A stretch of 64,000 bases of DNA from Dysgonomonas sp. UBA7710 (GCF_002482385.1 NZ_DLFW01000047.1:376257-440256), one strand, 5' to 3'; counted from the first letter of the stretch, positions 41,805 to 51,796 are shown. Notes: a model not told the origin generated them from the sequence alone. Numbers and translations are program-made.

Positions 41805-43130
41805 TTATTTTTTTACAACAGTCAGCACTGCATTATCATTTCCGGCAGACAGATCAACCGTAAACACATAGGTTGCATCTTTTTCCAATGATTTTCCTTC
41901 TACTATTCCCAGATTACCGGAATCGCGTCCATTCGTGCCATTACCGATAAATACGATATCACTTGTTGTAGTTATATCATCACCGCCAAACTCGCCTCCC
42001 CAGTCTCTCTGATGGAAGAATTTGAAGTTGATACTTTCTGCTGTTATGGATTTTCCGGCAACAACAGTTATCTGATATTTCTTACCTCCGACAGGAGCTA
42101 AGCAAAGGCCACTCGCTGTATTCCAGCCAACAAGATTTGTTGCAACAGAAGGCTTTCCGATATTATCTCCTATAATCCAGATTGCACCTGTTCCATCGCT
42201 TTGTAAAGTAGCCAGACTGCTGCCAATCATTGCCTCAACTCTCAGATATTGTAAGTCAAAATTCGCTGTAATACGGTATTTGCCATCGATAGGAGCAAAT
42301 GTAAGGTTTCCGTCGGCATCTTTAGTAAAGAAATCCTGGTCAATCCACCAGTCGCTAAAATTATCAATACCGTCCACAGTGATTTCCTGACCTTTTGTAA
42401 GATTCATTTCCACTTTATAATTACTGTCGTCAATCCGTTCCATTACAGTACCATTTACAGTATAAGCTACAATAAACGGAGATGCTTCATAATTGTATGT
42501 ATTGAATTCGATAGCATACTCTCCCGGAAAGTTAGAGAACGGAATGGTAGAAACCGAACCTTGAGTTATTGCATTGTCTTCCCAACCGAAAGAGATTTCA
42601 TTCCCATAGTTCCCCACAGCCGGAGCCTTAATATAGCCCGGAACTTTCATCGGGAAAGTTTCCTTTGCTTCATACTGATACAAGCCTGTACGCTCCATAC
42701 GATACTCTGTTTCGCCCGATACTAAAGTAAGGTATGGGAAATCGGGACGGGTCAGAGATAATTCATATGATTTCTCGGAAATAGTAAGGCTGGTATTTTG
42801 CAGTACAAATTTTAATATAGCTGTTCCATCCGGTATATTCGCATAATACGGAATATAGATTTTCCCCGAATATTCTCCATTTGTCTTCGTCCGGATTACT
42901 TCTTCCGAAACAAGTTCATCACTAAAATAAAGGCGGACTTTCAGTGTAGAAAGTGGTACATCGTCCGATACAGCCATAGAAAATGGAAGACTATCTCCAA
43001 ACATGGCGCTGCCAAATTCGGTTTTAGGCTCTATAACCGGATTTCCCGGTCCCTGCTCATCATCGTCCGAACATGAATTCAGGAATACAAAACCTGATAA
43101 GATTATTAATAGATAGATATATTTTTTCAT
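41805..43130 (-). CDS. Surface glycan-binding lipoprotein (SusE/SusF-like) of the glucan locus
   Basis: The 441-residue lipoprotein has the signal FLNSCSDDDE (Cys about 20), with an acidic export tail that favours surface display. It is made of several beta-sandwich modules: an N-terminal Ig-like part (PFSMAVSDDVPLSTLKVRLYFS), a middle domain, and a C-terminal SusE/F-type module with LVGWNTASGLCLAP, INFKFFHQRDWGGEFGG and TYVFTVDLSAGNDNAVLTVV. Exposed Trp residues (WWIDQDF, QRDWGG) are candidates for glucan stacking. In the Bacteroides 1,6-beta-glucan locus the gene at this position encodes the surface glycan-binding protein. It follows GH30 by 15 bp. Confidence 0.8.
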   Translation of the reverse strand: MKKYIYLLIILSGFVFLNSCSDDDEQGPGNPVIEPKTEFGSAMFGDSLPFSMAVSDDVPLSTLKVRLYFSDELVSEEVIRTKTNGEYSGKIYIPYYANIPDGTAILKFVLQNTSLTISEKSYELSLTRPDFPYLTLVSGETEYRMERTGLYQYEAKETFPMKVPGYIKAPAVGNYGNEISFGWEDNAITQGSVSTIPFSNFPGEYAIEFNTYNYEASPFIVAYTVNGTVMERIDDSNYKVEMNLTKGQEITVDGIDNFSDWWIDQDFFTKDADGNLTFAPIDGKYRITANFDLQYLRVEAMIGSSLATLQSDGTGAIWIIGDNIGKPSVATNLVGWNTASGLCLAPVGGKKYQITVVAGKSITAESINFKFFHQRDWGGEFGGDDITTTSDIVFIGNGTNGRDSGNLGIVEGKSLEKDATYVFTVDLSAGNDNAVLTVVKK

Positions 43131-43145
43131 GATTTATTCGATTTA

Positions 43146-44639
43146 TTATTTTTTCCAACGATATGAAACAACCGATTTGGCAGGAACTTCATAACTGAAA
43201 TAATTTGTTCCATCACTCACTGTAATCTTCTTTGCTTCCGATAGTTCGTTAAGCAATACAAAGGCATATGTACCATCTGTATTTTCGAAAGCCGAATACA
43301 TAATGCTCGAAGCCGAGTAACCTGTAGTGCCTATTCTTACTGCACCCGGTTTCACTACGGACGAAAGGTGCCCGATGATATAATAATGTGAATTTTTAGT
43401 TATTGTCTTGTAGTTGGAACGGTCAATATCTACTGCTCCGTAGCAAGTCTGGCAACCTCCGTCGCGGTTAGGACCTTTGTCTGTATCCAACATCAGATTC
43501 CATACTATAACTGCTTTACACCAGTTGTTGATAGTACCCAGAGCCACTTCGCGCATATCTTCCATTAGTCTGAGGGACAAATTACGTCCATCGTTCCATG
43601 TCCCGATAGATGTTTCTGTAAAAATCAGCTCTTTGTTCGGATATTTATCATGTACATCGAGAAGTTCCGACCTGTCTCCGCCATAGTTGTGATATGCAGC
43701 ACCGGCAACATAATCGGAAGCCATGGCATCATCATATATTTTTACAGGATAGTCATTTTGGTCGCTCATGTTATCATAGTTGTAGTTGTGGTCGAACAGA
43801 TAGATTTTTGTATTCAACCCGGCAGATTTCAATTGTGGGCCTAATGCCGTCTTCACAAAATCGCGCTGCTCTTCCCAACCCATGAATAAAGAAGCTGAAT
43901 TCCCCCTGTTCAACGGCTCGTTCTGAGGAGTAACAGCATCCACTTTTATCCCGTTAGAAGCCATAGCCTGAATCCATTTCACAAAATATGTTCCGTAATC
44001 CTGATAATAAGCCGGATTCAGTTGTCCGCTTGTCCATGAGTTATATGGTTGCAGGCTGCTGAGGTTATTTACTTTCATCCAGCGCGGACAAGTCCATGGA
44101 GAACCTAGTATCTTGATATTCGGATTGATTGCCAGTATTTCTTTCAAAACAGGAATCACATAATTCAGTTCTTCAGACTGTAAGGCAAAGTTTTCAATAC
44201 CCGGAGTATCACAACAAGTGTATTCGCTCAGTGAAAAATCCGAACAACCTATTGCTATACGAACATAGCTTTGTCCCATACCTTCCGTTTCGGAAAAGGT
44301 TTCTTTCAAAAACTTTGTCCTATCGTCCTGCGTCATCTTTAGCAGGTTGAAACTTGAAGAACCTGTGATGGCAGCACCAAAGCCATCCATAGTCTGGTAG
44401 CGCTTGGTAGGGTCCAGGGTTATTGAAGTAGGCGACATATTGCTGCCACTACCGAAATCAACGACTTTCCGGGCAAAATCGAGAGAACGGGAATTTGTTG
44501 TCACATATATTGTCACATCTCCATTTGCCGGCTCTTCGGGAGTGGTTATCTCCGGTCCGTCCGAATTACTGCCGCAAGCGGTTAATATCGAGCTTAAAAG
44601 GCAAATTGCCAGTATCAAATTTTTAAAGCTATATTTCAT
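43146..44639 (-). CDS. GH30 endo-glucanase (probable endo-1,6-beta-glucanase)
   Basis: The 497-residue lipoprotein (LTACGSN, Cys22) is a GH30 glycosidase. It shows YQTMDGFGAAITGSS at the domain start, ILGSPWTCPRWMK, the acid/base Glu241 in TPQNEPLNRG, and the nucleophile Glu342 in LIFTETSIGTW. The C-terminal beta-domain ends KSVVSYRWKK. In Bacteroides the GH30 subfamily 3 enzyme encoded in this gene order is a surface endo-1,6-beta-glucanase that cuts fungal cell-wall glucan (pustulan type). The lipid anchor fits surface action ahead of SusCD import. It lies 14 bp after the SusD gene. The subfamily assignment rests on synteny and should be checked. Confidence 0.9.
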   Translation of the reverse strand: MKYSFKNLILAICLLSSILTACGSNSDGPEITTPEEPANGDVTIYVTTNSRSLDFARKVVDFGSGSNMSPTSITLDPTKRYQTMDGFGAAITGSSSFNLLKMTQDDRTKFLKETFSETEGMGQSYVRIAIGCSDFSLSEYTCCDTPGIENFALQSEELNYVIPVLKEILAINPNIKILGSPWTCPRWMKVNNLSSLQPYNSWTSGQLNPAYYQDYGTYFVKWIQAMASNGIKVDAVTPQNEPLNRGNSASLFMGWEEQRDFVKTALGPQLKSAGLNTKIYLFDHNYNYDNMSDQNDYPVKIYDDAMASDYVAGAAYHNYGGDRSELLDVHDKYPNKELIFTETSIGTWNDGRNLSLRLMEDMREVALGTINNWCKAVIVWNLMLDTDKGPNRDGGCQTCYGAVDIDRSNYKTITKNSHYYIIGHLSSVVKPGAVRIGTTGYSASSIMYSAFENTDGTYAFVLLNELSEAKKITVSDGTNYFSYEVPAKSVVSYRWKK

Positions 44640-44653
44640 GTCTTTTATCTTTA

Positions 44654-46174
44654 TTAATAACCCGGATTCTGTACCAGATTGGGATTTTGGTCTATTTTTG
44701 ACTGAGGTACAGGAAGCCTGTATGAATCTTGGTTGAAAGGATATATCTGCGCTTTGCGGCCCGAATCTTTTGCATATACCGCATTCATTACGCTTTCTAC
44801 TTTGTTAAGGCGCACAAGGTCGAACCAGCGCTGACCTTCGAAAGCAAGTTCCATACGGCGTTCTTTCAGTAATGCTTCCTCCATTGCATCTTTATTACTA
44901 CGTACAGTAGAAGACAATTTTGCAAGCCCTGCACGCTGACGTATCTTATCGATGATATTGGCTGCAGTACTCAGGTCGGGACTACTTTTCATAATTAAGG
45001 CCTCTGCTTTGAGCAGAAGTATATCTGCATATCTGAATTTAATGATACTGCTATAAGCTGAGCGGCATTTATACATAAACGGATAGTTATCTTTCGGATA
45101 GTAGTTGCTCCAATCGCATTTATAATACACAACAGATTGATTATAACGTATTTCATCACCCTCACTTGTGTACAGTTTGATAAGGTCACGCGACGGGGTA
45201 ATCCATTTAGCCCATGTGAAGTTATTATTCCAGTTGACGATGTCACGGCCATACATCCATGTAACCCAGTTGCCACTACCGGGGAAAAACTGGGCTTCAA
45301 GTATAGATTCCTTTGTATTACGCATTTTTGCATCAGTATTGGTATCATTCATACCGAATAAGTCACTGAAATCACCTACAAGGTCAAAACCGTCCGATGT
45401 TACCAGATCGCAATATTGTACTACTTTATCATAGTTTCTTAAAGGTTTCTCTGCATATACTTTGGCCAATAAGGTGCGCGCAACTGATTTTGTAAATAAC
45501 GTCTTATTATCCGGATTGTTGTCCGGAGCAGCAGCAAGTGATTCCAACAAATCTTTTTCAATCTGTGCATATACCTCTTCCTCTGTACTTTGGGATGGGA
45601 AATATTCAGGATATACTTCTCCAACTGTTTCAGAAGTGATATCACCGGCTACAGTTGTAATCAAAGGTACACTACCGAAGATACGAACCATATCGAAATA
45701 AACCATAGCCCTGAATATCAATGCCTGAGCTTTATATGTAGCACGTTCTGAATCTGAAATACCACTGATTGCCGGATCATCAATGTTTACAATCAGCTTA
45801 TTAGCTCTTGCAATATCTTCCAAATAACGTTCCCAGTCGCGGTTAACTACCGAATTTGATCCTTCAATAGAATTATTTTCAAACGGAACAACTTCAGCAC
45901 CTGTAGTTCCGGCATATGCATTATCGGAATGGGAGTCGGCTATCAGAAGTAAATCCAGATACCAGTGCTCCTGGCGATCCCTCATCTGGTTATAAATAGT
46001 TGTCATATGACTTTCTACAGCAGCCTTATCTTTGAATACAATTTCCTTTTCGGACTCGGTAACCCCTTCCGTCACATCCGAATAAGTATCAAGTGGATCA
46101 TAATTCAGATCACAGGATGTTATAAGAAGTGCGAGACTGCACATTGCACAACCGAATATATATTTGATTTTCAT
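44654..46174 (-). CDS. SusD/RagB-family lipoprotein (glucan locus)
   Basis: The 506-residue lipoprotein has the signal LLITSCDLNYDPLDTYSD (Cys about 21), TYKAQALIFRAMVYFDMVRIFG in the TPR part (about 150-172), and IKFRYADILLLKAEALI followed by IIDKIRQRAGL and KERRMELAFEGQRWFDLVRL. It ends IDQNPNLVQNPGY. It binds glucan oligosaccharides at the mouth of the SusC pore. It lies 13 bp after the SusC gene and 14 bp before GH30. Confidence 0.95.
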   Translation of the reverse strand: MKIKYIFGCAMCSLALLITSCDLNYDPLDTYSDVTEGVTESEKEIVFKDKAAVESHMTTIYNQMRDRQEHWYLDLLLIADSHSDNAYAGTTGAEVVPFENNSIEGSNSVVNRDWERYLEDIARANKLIVNIDDPAISGISDSERATYKAQALIFRAMVYFDMVRIFGSVPLITTVAGDITSETVGEVYPEYFPSQSTEEEVYAQIEKDLLESLAAAPDNNPDNKTLFTKSVARTLLAKVYAEKPLRNYDKVVQYCDLVTSDGFDLVGDFSDLFGMNDTNTDAKMRNTKESILEAQFFPGSGNWVTWMYGRDIVNWNNNFTWAKWITPSRDLIKLYTSEGDEIRYNQSVVYYKCDWSNYYPKDNYPFMYKCRSAYSSIIKFRYADILLLKAEALIMKSSPDLSTAANIIDKIRQRAGLAKLSSTVRSNKDAMEEALLKERRMELAFEGQRWFDLVRLNKVESVMNAVYAKDSGRKAQIYPFNQDSYRLPVPQSKIDQNPNLVQNPGY

Positions 46175-46187
46175 ATTATTTTATTTA

Positions 46188-49172
46188 TTAGAATTCGACA
46201 TTAAGACCAAATACAAATGACTTACTATGTGGATAAGTACCCCAGTCGATACCTTGCACAGCACCACTATTACCCCATTGGTTCACTTCAGGGTCCATTC
46301 CTGAATAGCTGGTCCATGTAATAAGGTTTGTCGCCGTAAAGTATGGTTGCAGGCGACTAACACCCCATTTCTTGAGTATACCACCGCGGAAGTTGTATGA
46401 AAGACTTATATCCTTTACTCTCAGATAACTGCCGTCTTCTACAAAGTATGAAGAGTTTTTTATATTAAAGTTTGCTTTCGGAACATCTGTAATCTGTCCC
46501 GGAACTCTCCATCTGTCGAGTACACGTGTAGACTGGTTTTTACCGTCATACATACCCTCTGTTTCTATCTTCGATGCATTATAGATATCATTTCCGTAAG
46601 AACCCTGTATGAAAATGCTCAGGCTCAAATCTTTCCACGAGAATGTATTTGTCAGTCCGAATGTGAAGTCAGGATTCGGGTCTCCGATATATGTACGGTC
46701 AGTTGAAGTTATTTTTCCATCGCCGTTTCTGTCATCATATATCAGATCACCGGTTTCAGGATCGACACCCATATTCACATATCCATAGAATCCGCCGAGA
46801 GAGCGTCCCGGTTCGTTGCGAACTACTGCTTCATGAAGTACGTCGCTAGTCCAGCCATCTGTGTAGATTTGCTGTAAAGCCAGTTTTTCAAGCCTGTTTT
46901 TATTGAATGAAATATTGAAATCGGTATTCCAAGAGAACATACCTTCCAGATTGCGGGAACTCACTGAGAATTCAAATCCTTTATTTGTCATTTCACCTTC
47001 ATTCCGCTGGATACTGCTTGCGGCAGCAGCTCCGGTAGGCAATGAAACCCACATCAACATATCTTTTGTTCTCTTGTAATAATAATCGACATTTACTGTC
47101 AGTCTGCTCTTCAAAGCGGTAAAGTCAATACCCACATTTGTCTGTGTTGTAGTTTCCCAAGTAAGGTCGGAAGTTCTGAGGTTTGCCTGACTGATAGTAG
47201 GAATAGCATTATCCTGACCTTCTTTAAACCATTCGACTCTACTAATATTATAACGTTGAAGATAGCCGTAGTCTCCGATTCCCGATTGATTTCCGGTTTG
47301 TCCCCAACCTCCACGAAGTTTTAAATCGTCAAGCCATTCTACACTGTTCATGAATTCTTCCGATGATATGCGCCATGCGGCCGAGAATGAAGGGAATGTA
47401 CCCCATCTGTGGTCTGGATGTAGTTTCGAAGAACCATCGGCACGTACATTAGCAGTGAACAGATACTTGCTGTCATAGTTATAGGCTGCACGTCCAAAGT
47501 AAGACATAATACCCCATTGAGAGGCTCCTGTTCCAGTACCTGTCCATGATATCTTATTTGCAGCATTCAGAGTCTGTATAGAGTTATTGCGATAGTTCGA
47601 ACCGCTTATCCAGCTATTTCTATAGTCAGAATCTGTCCATGAACTACCGGCCATAGCTTCTATACCATGCTTGTTAAACGATTTAGAATAAGTCAATATA
47701 TTATCGAATGTGATAACCGTATTCATATTCCGGTTGTCCCAACCCGAGCCCCAGTCATCTCTGTCATCAGCATGGACAACAGGAGTAAATCCGGTTTCCA
47801 AAGCGTTTCTACGATCAAGAGTGAAGGATGATTTCAGTGTCAACTCAGGGATGAAAGTAAACAAAAGACTACCGGAAGCAATCAGACGGTTCTCTTTAGT
47901 CCGGTTATTTTTCCCATTTTCCAGACTTTCTATTGGATTTGCGATATTCATACCATAAAAAGATCTGTTGTAAAGGTGGTTTTCCTCATCTTTAAATATC
48001 GGAATGCTGGTCGGCAGGTTCACTACCGAAAGTACAACGCCACCTCTGTTTGAGCCTTGTCCTGTCGTAATTCCATTTTTTACATTATCCGAATAAGAAA
48101 CATTCGCACTAAGAGTAAGCCATTTACGTACCTGATTGTCGATATTAGCCCTGAAATTGTAGCGTTTGAACATAGCTGCATTCAATACTCCCTTTTCATC
48201 GAGATATCCGGCAGATACGAAATATTTCAGTTTATCTGTTCCATCGGTAATAGATGCCTGGTAGCTCTGTGTAATACCGGTTTTGTATACTTCATCAAAC
48301 CAGTTAGTTACATCAGTCGTTCCGTCAGGTACAGAGACCAGTCCGATTTCGTCCTGCAATTCCTTATACTGGGCAGCATTCAGCGACTTAATTTTATTGG
48401 ATACTTTATTAAGTCCCAGCTGGGCATTGAATGCTATTTTAGCATTACCGCTTTGCCCTGCTTTAGTCGTAATAATAATTACACCATTAGCTGCACGCGA
48501 ACCGTAGATAGCTGCAGAAGAAGCATCTTTCAATATTTGCAGGCTTGCGATATCGTTCGGTGCAAGGAAATTGATATTGTCTACGGGTACTCCGTCTACT
48601 ACATACAATGGGTCATTGCTTGCATTGAAAGATGTGGTACCGCGTACACGGATCGAAAGTTCAGCTCCCGGAGATCCATTTGGCTGGATGACATTAACCC
48701 CTGCGGCTTTCCCCTGAATAGCCTGTCCTGCCGAAACAATCGGCCGCTGGTCAATATCTTTGGTAGAGACAGTAGAAATGGCTGTAGTAACGTCTTTGCG
48801 TTTTACTGTTCCGTAACCAATAACAACCACTTCATTCAGCGCTTCGCTCGATTCAACCAGTTTAATGTCAATCTGGGCCGAGTTGGCAAGCACTTCCTGC
48901 GGATTGTATCCGATATAACTGATTGTCAATATAGTACCCTGAGGCACTCCGAGTTCAAATTTACCGTCAATGTCCGTAACAGTCCCGTTGGTGGTTCCTT
49001 TTTGCACAACAGAGACACCAATCAGCGGCTCTCCCGTACCAGAATCGGTTACAGTACCTTTCACTTGTATATTTGTCTGTGCATTGGCTGGAATAGCCAG
49101 CATCAGGGCAAATATCACACATAAGCTAAGGAAGAAATGTTTTCTTGATAAGCAATACTTCATAAGTTTCAT
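46188..49172 (-). CDS. SusC/RagA-family TonB-linked transporter (glucan locus)
   Basis: The 994-residue protein has a signal peptide (about 1-31, ending AIPANAQ), a regulatory sandwich (VKGTVTDSGTGEPLIGVSV, then NGTVTDIDGKFELGVP), the TonB-box region (EVVVIGYGTVKRKDVTT), the plug signature DIASLQILKDASSAAIYG with NGVIIITTKAGQSG, and a barrel ending SFVFGLNVEF. It is the first gene of the glucan operon, 220 bp after the DUF6377-type gene in the same direction. Confidence 0.96.
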   Translation of the reverse strand: MKLMKYCLSRKHFFLSLCVIFALMLAIPANAQTNIQVKGTVTDSGTGEPLIGVSVVQKGTTNGTVTDIDGKFELGVPQGTILTISYIGYNPQEVLANSAQIDIKLVESSEALNEVVVIGYGTVKRKDVTTAISTVSTKDIDQRPIVSAGQAIQGKAAGVNVIQPNGSPGAELSIRVRGTTSFNASNDPLYVVDGVPVDNINFLAPNDIASLQILKDASSAAIYGSRAANGVIIITTKAGQSGNAKIAFNAQLGLNKVSNKIKSLNAAQYKELQDEIGLVSVPDGTTDVTNWFDEVYKTGITQSYQASITDGTDKLKYFVSAGYLDEKGVLNAAMFKRYNFRANIDNQVRKWLTLSANVSYSDNVKNGITTGQGSNRGGVVLSVVNLPTSIPIFKDEENHLYNRSFYGMNIANPIESLENGKNNRTKENRLIASGSLLFTFIPELTLKSSFTLDRRNALETGFTPVVHADDRDDWGSGWDNRNMNTVITFDNILTYSKSFNKHGIEAMAGSSWTDSDYRNSWISGSNYRNNSIQTLNAANKISWTGTGTGASQWGIMSYFGRAAYNYDSKYLFTANVRADGSSKLHPDHRWGTFPSFSAAWRISSEEFMNSVEWLDDLKLRGGWGQTGNQSGIGDYGYLQRYNISRVEWFKEGQDNAIPTISQANLRTSDLTWETTTQTNVGIDFTALKSRLTVNVDYYYKRTKDMLMWVSLPTGAAAASSIQRNEGEMTNKGFEFSVSSRNLEGMFSWNTDFNISFNKNRLEKLALQQIYTDGWTSDVLHEAVVRNEPGRSLGGFYGYVNMGVDPETGDLIYDDRNGDGKITSTDRTYIGDPNPDFTFGLTNTFSWKDLSLSIFIQGSYGNDIYNASKIETEGMYDGKNQSTRVLDRWRVPGQITDVPKANFNIKNSSYFVEDGSYLRVKDISLSYNFRGGILKKWGVSRLQPYFTATNLITWTSYSGMDPEVNQWGNSGAVQGIDWGTYPHSKSFVFGLNVEF

Positions 49173-49284
49173 GATATTGATTAGTGATACACATAGTATG
49201 AAGAATAGGTCAAACGACTTTTTGTAATATAAAAAAGGTTAACTGATTCTTTTCAAACCAAAGGTATAAATACGGAAATTCCAA

Positions 49285-49375
49285 TACTTTTCTTTCATAA
49301 AAAAAGTACTAAATCAAAAAATTAAAAATCTAATAATCAAATTATTGGATAAAAAATGAGAAAGAAAAAAGTACT
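49285..49375. promoter_or_regulatory. Repeated TACTTTT-CTTTC motifs between DUF6377-type and SusC genes
   Basis: The 220-bp spacer contains TACTTTTCTTTCA on the plus strand (49285-49297) and TACTTTTTTCTTTCTCA on the minus strand (from 49374 down). Two AGTACT hexamers lie at 49305-49310 and 49370-49375. A very similar TACTTTTTTTCTTTCACA lies at 32559-32576, just after the stop of the other DUF6377-type gene. They may be regulator-binding sites; T-richness makes chance similarity possible. Confidence 0.3.
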
Positions 49376-49392
49376 GGTTTGGGACTGAATGA

Positions 49393-51039
49393 TTAATCTG
49401 CTTTGTGTTGTATAGTACCAATTTTTTTAACAATTTCTTCGAATTCGTCACGCGAAACTGCAGCTTTGTTTCTGACTTTTGTCCGGTAGTTGTAAACAGT
49501 TCGTAACGAATATCTTAAAAAACTGGCTATTTTAACGCTATCCGTTATACCTAAACGTATCAGGGCAAAAATTCGTAACTCTGTATTAAGTAGTTCACCG
49601 TATTTTGGAAGAATTTGTTCGTTGGGCATCAGTAATGAATTAAATTCTTCGACGAATGTGGGGTATATATTCAGGAAGATGGCATCGAAGTTCTTATATA
49701 ACTCCTCCAGTTCATTTTCTACAATAGTTGTGGACTTCAGCATCTTAAACAAATCATCAAGCTGATTATTCGCAGCTTTCTTATTAAGAGATTTTCTGTA
49801 ACCTTCAAGTTTATCGATATAGGCAGAGCACAGGTCAAAGAAATGAGCAATATATTCTTCCTTCACGTGATTGGCCTCCTGCAGATTATTGTTGGCAGTA
49901 TGCAAATCATCATTAAGTTTCGTCAGTTTTACATTAGTACGGTACAACTCTTTTCTTATCATAGACAGCCTTTTCATCTGCTTGTAAGTATACACAATAC
50001 CTGCTATAAGCACAACAGAAAGGATACTGATGAGAATAAGATATGTCTGTAGTTCCGATTTCTGTTTCTTTTCCTTTTCCTGATAAGATGCATTGATTAT
50101 CGGATAAAATGCCGATGCATCAACTGCTCTATAACGCACATTGCAAAATACGGCATCATCCACTGCCGCCTGAATAAACCGGTACGCTTCGTCAATATCA
50201 CCCAAATCATAAAAAGTAAGTGCAAGGCTTTGCATGGAAGCATTGTCTTTTATACTGTTTTCAATATCTGCTATCGCAGATATACTAAAATATTTTTTTT
50301 GTAACTCTATATTTCCTTCATCCTTATATGTATACCCTAAAAGATATGCAATCATTGCCCGCTCCAGATTCTTATCCGTAGTCTTTTCCAGCAGAGATAG
50401 AAGAACTTCTCTGGCCTGCTCTTTCTCTTTCCCGCCAGATCTGCCTTCATATAGTATTTTTGTAGCATACATCAGCTGATATTTAAGAGACTGCGGATCT
50501 AGTATAGTTAAGAGAGTATCACGGTAAAGGCTGCTTTTAGCATAATACTCATAGTGGTTATTGCTTTGCCCGTAATGGCTGTAAAATTCCAGATAACTTT
50601 CATAGTAGTATGATAAAAATTCCGGCACTAAACTTTTCTTCTCTATATTATCCAAAATCTCTTTAGCTTCGATATACATCCCCTTTGTAGAGTATAACCA
50701 GGCCAACTGCATATTTGTTTCCTGCTTCAATTTCACTGAGCCGAGAATATCTGCAATTTTCTGGTTTGCTGCATTATAATGTACAGCAGAGTCGGAAATA
50801 TATTTTTTATATTCTTCACTCAGTTTATAATTAATATCATACCTCTGTTCTAAAGACAGATTACTCAGCGTCAGCATCTGTTTCATATCCCGTATCTTCT
50901 GCTCCTTATTTTCCATATATAAGGATTTATTATCCAATGCCCTTCCTAATTTCAAGGACAAGGAATCCTTTTTACCTGCAGAGAAAGATGTGCTTGTAAA
51001 AAAGAGAAACAAGAAGACTAGCAGGATACATTTTTTCAT
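49393..51039 (-). CDS. DUF6377-type membrane-bound TPR regulator (glucan locus)
   Basis: The 548-residue paralogue of the 30907-32529 protein has the same layout: signal peptide (about 1-21, ending SFSAG), TPR helices (LSEEYKKYISDSAVHYN, EGNIELQKKYFSISA, YDLGDIDEAYRFIQAAVDDA), one membrane helix (about 331-352), and a coiled coil (TKLNDDLHTANNNLQEANHV). The C-terminal part holds NFDAIFLNIYPTFVEEFNSLL and a helix-turn-helix (TELRIFALIRLGI, then IASFLRYSLRTVYNYRTKV). It probably senses glucan breakdown products in the periplasm and activates the adjacent operon. This replaces the hybrid two-component system that often controls such loci. The sensing role is inference. Confidence 0.88.
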   Translation of the reverse strand: MKKCILLVFLFLFFTSTSFSAGKKDSLSLKLGRALDNKSLYMENKEQKIRDMKQMLTLSNLSLEQRYDINYKLSEEYKKYISDSAVHYNAANQKIADILGSVKLKQETNMQLAWLYSTKGMYIEAKEILDNIEKKSLVPEFLSYYYESYLEFYSHYGQSNNHYEYYAKSSLYRDTLLTILDPQSLKYQLMYATKILYEGRSGGKEKEQAREVLLSLLEKTTDKNLERAMIAYLLGYTYKDEGNIELQKKYFSISAIADIENSIKDNASMQSLALTFYDLGDIDEAYRFIQAAVDDAVFCNVRYRAVDASAFYPIINASYQEKEKKQKSELQTYLILISILSVVLIAGIVYTYKQMKRLSMIRKELYRTNVKLTKLNDDLHTANNNLQEANHVKEEYIAHFFDLCSAYIDKLEGYRKSLNKKAANNQLDDLFKMLKSTTIVENELEELYKNFDAIFLNIYPTFVEEFNSLLMPNEQILPKYGELLNTELRIFALIRLGITDSVKIASFLRYSLRTVYNYRTKVRNKAAVSRDEFEEIVKKIGTIQHKAD

Positions 51040-51148
51040 AATATTCCCGATGGTTGTACAAACTTATATAAGGTAATCATTATTATTTGCAATTACAAAG
51101 TTAATAGAGATAACTAAATAAACATAAAATTAATGTTTTGAAAATAAA

Positions 51149-51178
51149 AAACCGATCTGTTATCTCACAGACCAGTTT
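51149..51178 (-). terminator. Terminator after a small minus-strand gene
   Basis: An 11-bp stem with two mismatches (51149-51159 with 51168-51178) is followed on the minus strand by TTTTTTATTTTC. It abuts the stop codon at 51179, which supports the small ORF upstream being expressed. Confidence 0.6.
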
Positions 51179-51409
51179 TTATTTGTGATAAAATAATAAA
51201 ATAACGTATTCAGATTGTATTTTTAATATCCCTTTTGTAACCAATTCGTGTTTGTATTCAAAACTACTGGCAGGAATAGGGAAAATCCGGCGGTTTTCTC
51301 TGTCAATTGACTCACCACATATTATCCGGAAACCGCGTAGACTGATATTAGCATTAAGAGATAATACCATTACCCTGTCAATAATAAATATCTTTATCCG
51401 CTCATTCAA
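51179..51409 (-). CDS. Small hypothetical protein
   Basis: A 76-residue product, mixed hydrophobic and basic (IKIFIIDRVMVLSLNANI, then CGESIDRENRRIF), with no recognised family. Support comes from the terminator placed directly after its stop. It lies between the DUF6377-type regulator and the divergent ABC operon. No partner is visible. Confidence 0.45.
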   Translation of the reverse strand: MNERIKIFIIDRVMVLSLNANISLRGFRIICGESIDRENRRIFPIPASSFEYKHELVTKGILKIQSEYVILLFYHK

Positions 51410-51731
51410 TAATCATTCAATTAAGTAATCTGTTAACTAATCCTATAGCGAATAAAAACTATTTTTTCTTAATATCTTACACTATTTGTCTTTGCGACAT
51501 CCTCTAATTTGTCTTATAACAAATCTGAAAGAACTGGTATTTCTTAGTATTAAATATTTTTATCGACTCCCTCAATTATCAAATAATTCAGATATAAATA
51601 CTTTTCAGCTTTCTAGACTTGAGTTATATCTAACCAATAATATAGTTTTCATTCACTTCTATCTAAGAATTCGCCACTCTATATACCTATAAATAGGTAA
51701 AACAGATGCAAATTATAACTATATATTGCGA
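51410..51731. other. Intergenic region, no gene seen
   Basis: The 387-bp gap 51410-51796 is AT-rich. A 68-residue plus-strand ORF here has no support. Its right end holds the promoter of the ABC operon, listed separately. Confidence 0.5.
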
Positions 51732-51762
51732 TTGAAGAAAAAGCTATAAATTATTATCTTCG
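51732..51762 (+). promoter_or_regulatory. Promoter of the ABC transporter operon
   Basis: TTG (51732-51734) is followed after 20 nt by TATCTTCG (51755-51762), a common variant of the Bacteroidota -7 box. The predicted transcript starts near 51769, giving a short leader before ATG 51797. Confidence 0.5.
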
Positions 51763-51796
51763 CGAACAAAATTATAATGCACACGCAATTTTAAGC

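Noticed and set aside
48057..49124. 355-codon plus-strand ORF
   Set aside because: It is wholly antisense to the plug region of a clear SusC gene, has biased composition rich in Cys, Ile, Tyr and Arg, and has no signals.
51486..51692. 68-codon plus-strand ORF before the ABC operon
   Set aside because: No start signal, no homology by eye, AT-rich composition; the operon promoter lies after it.
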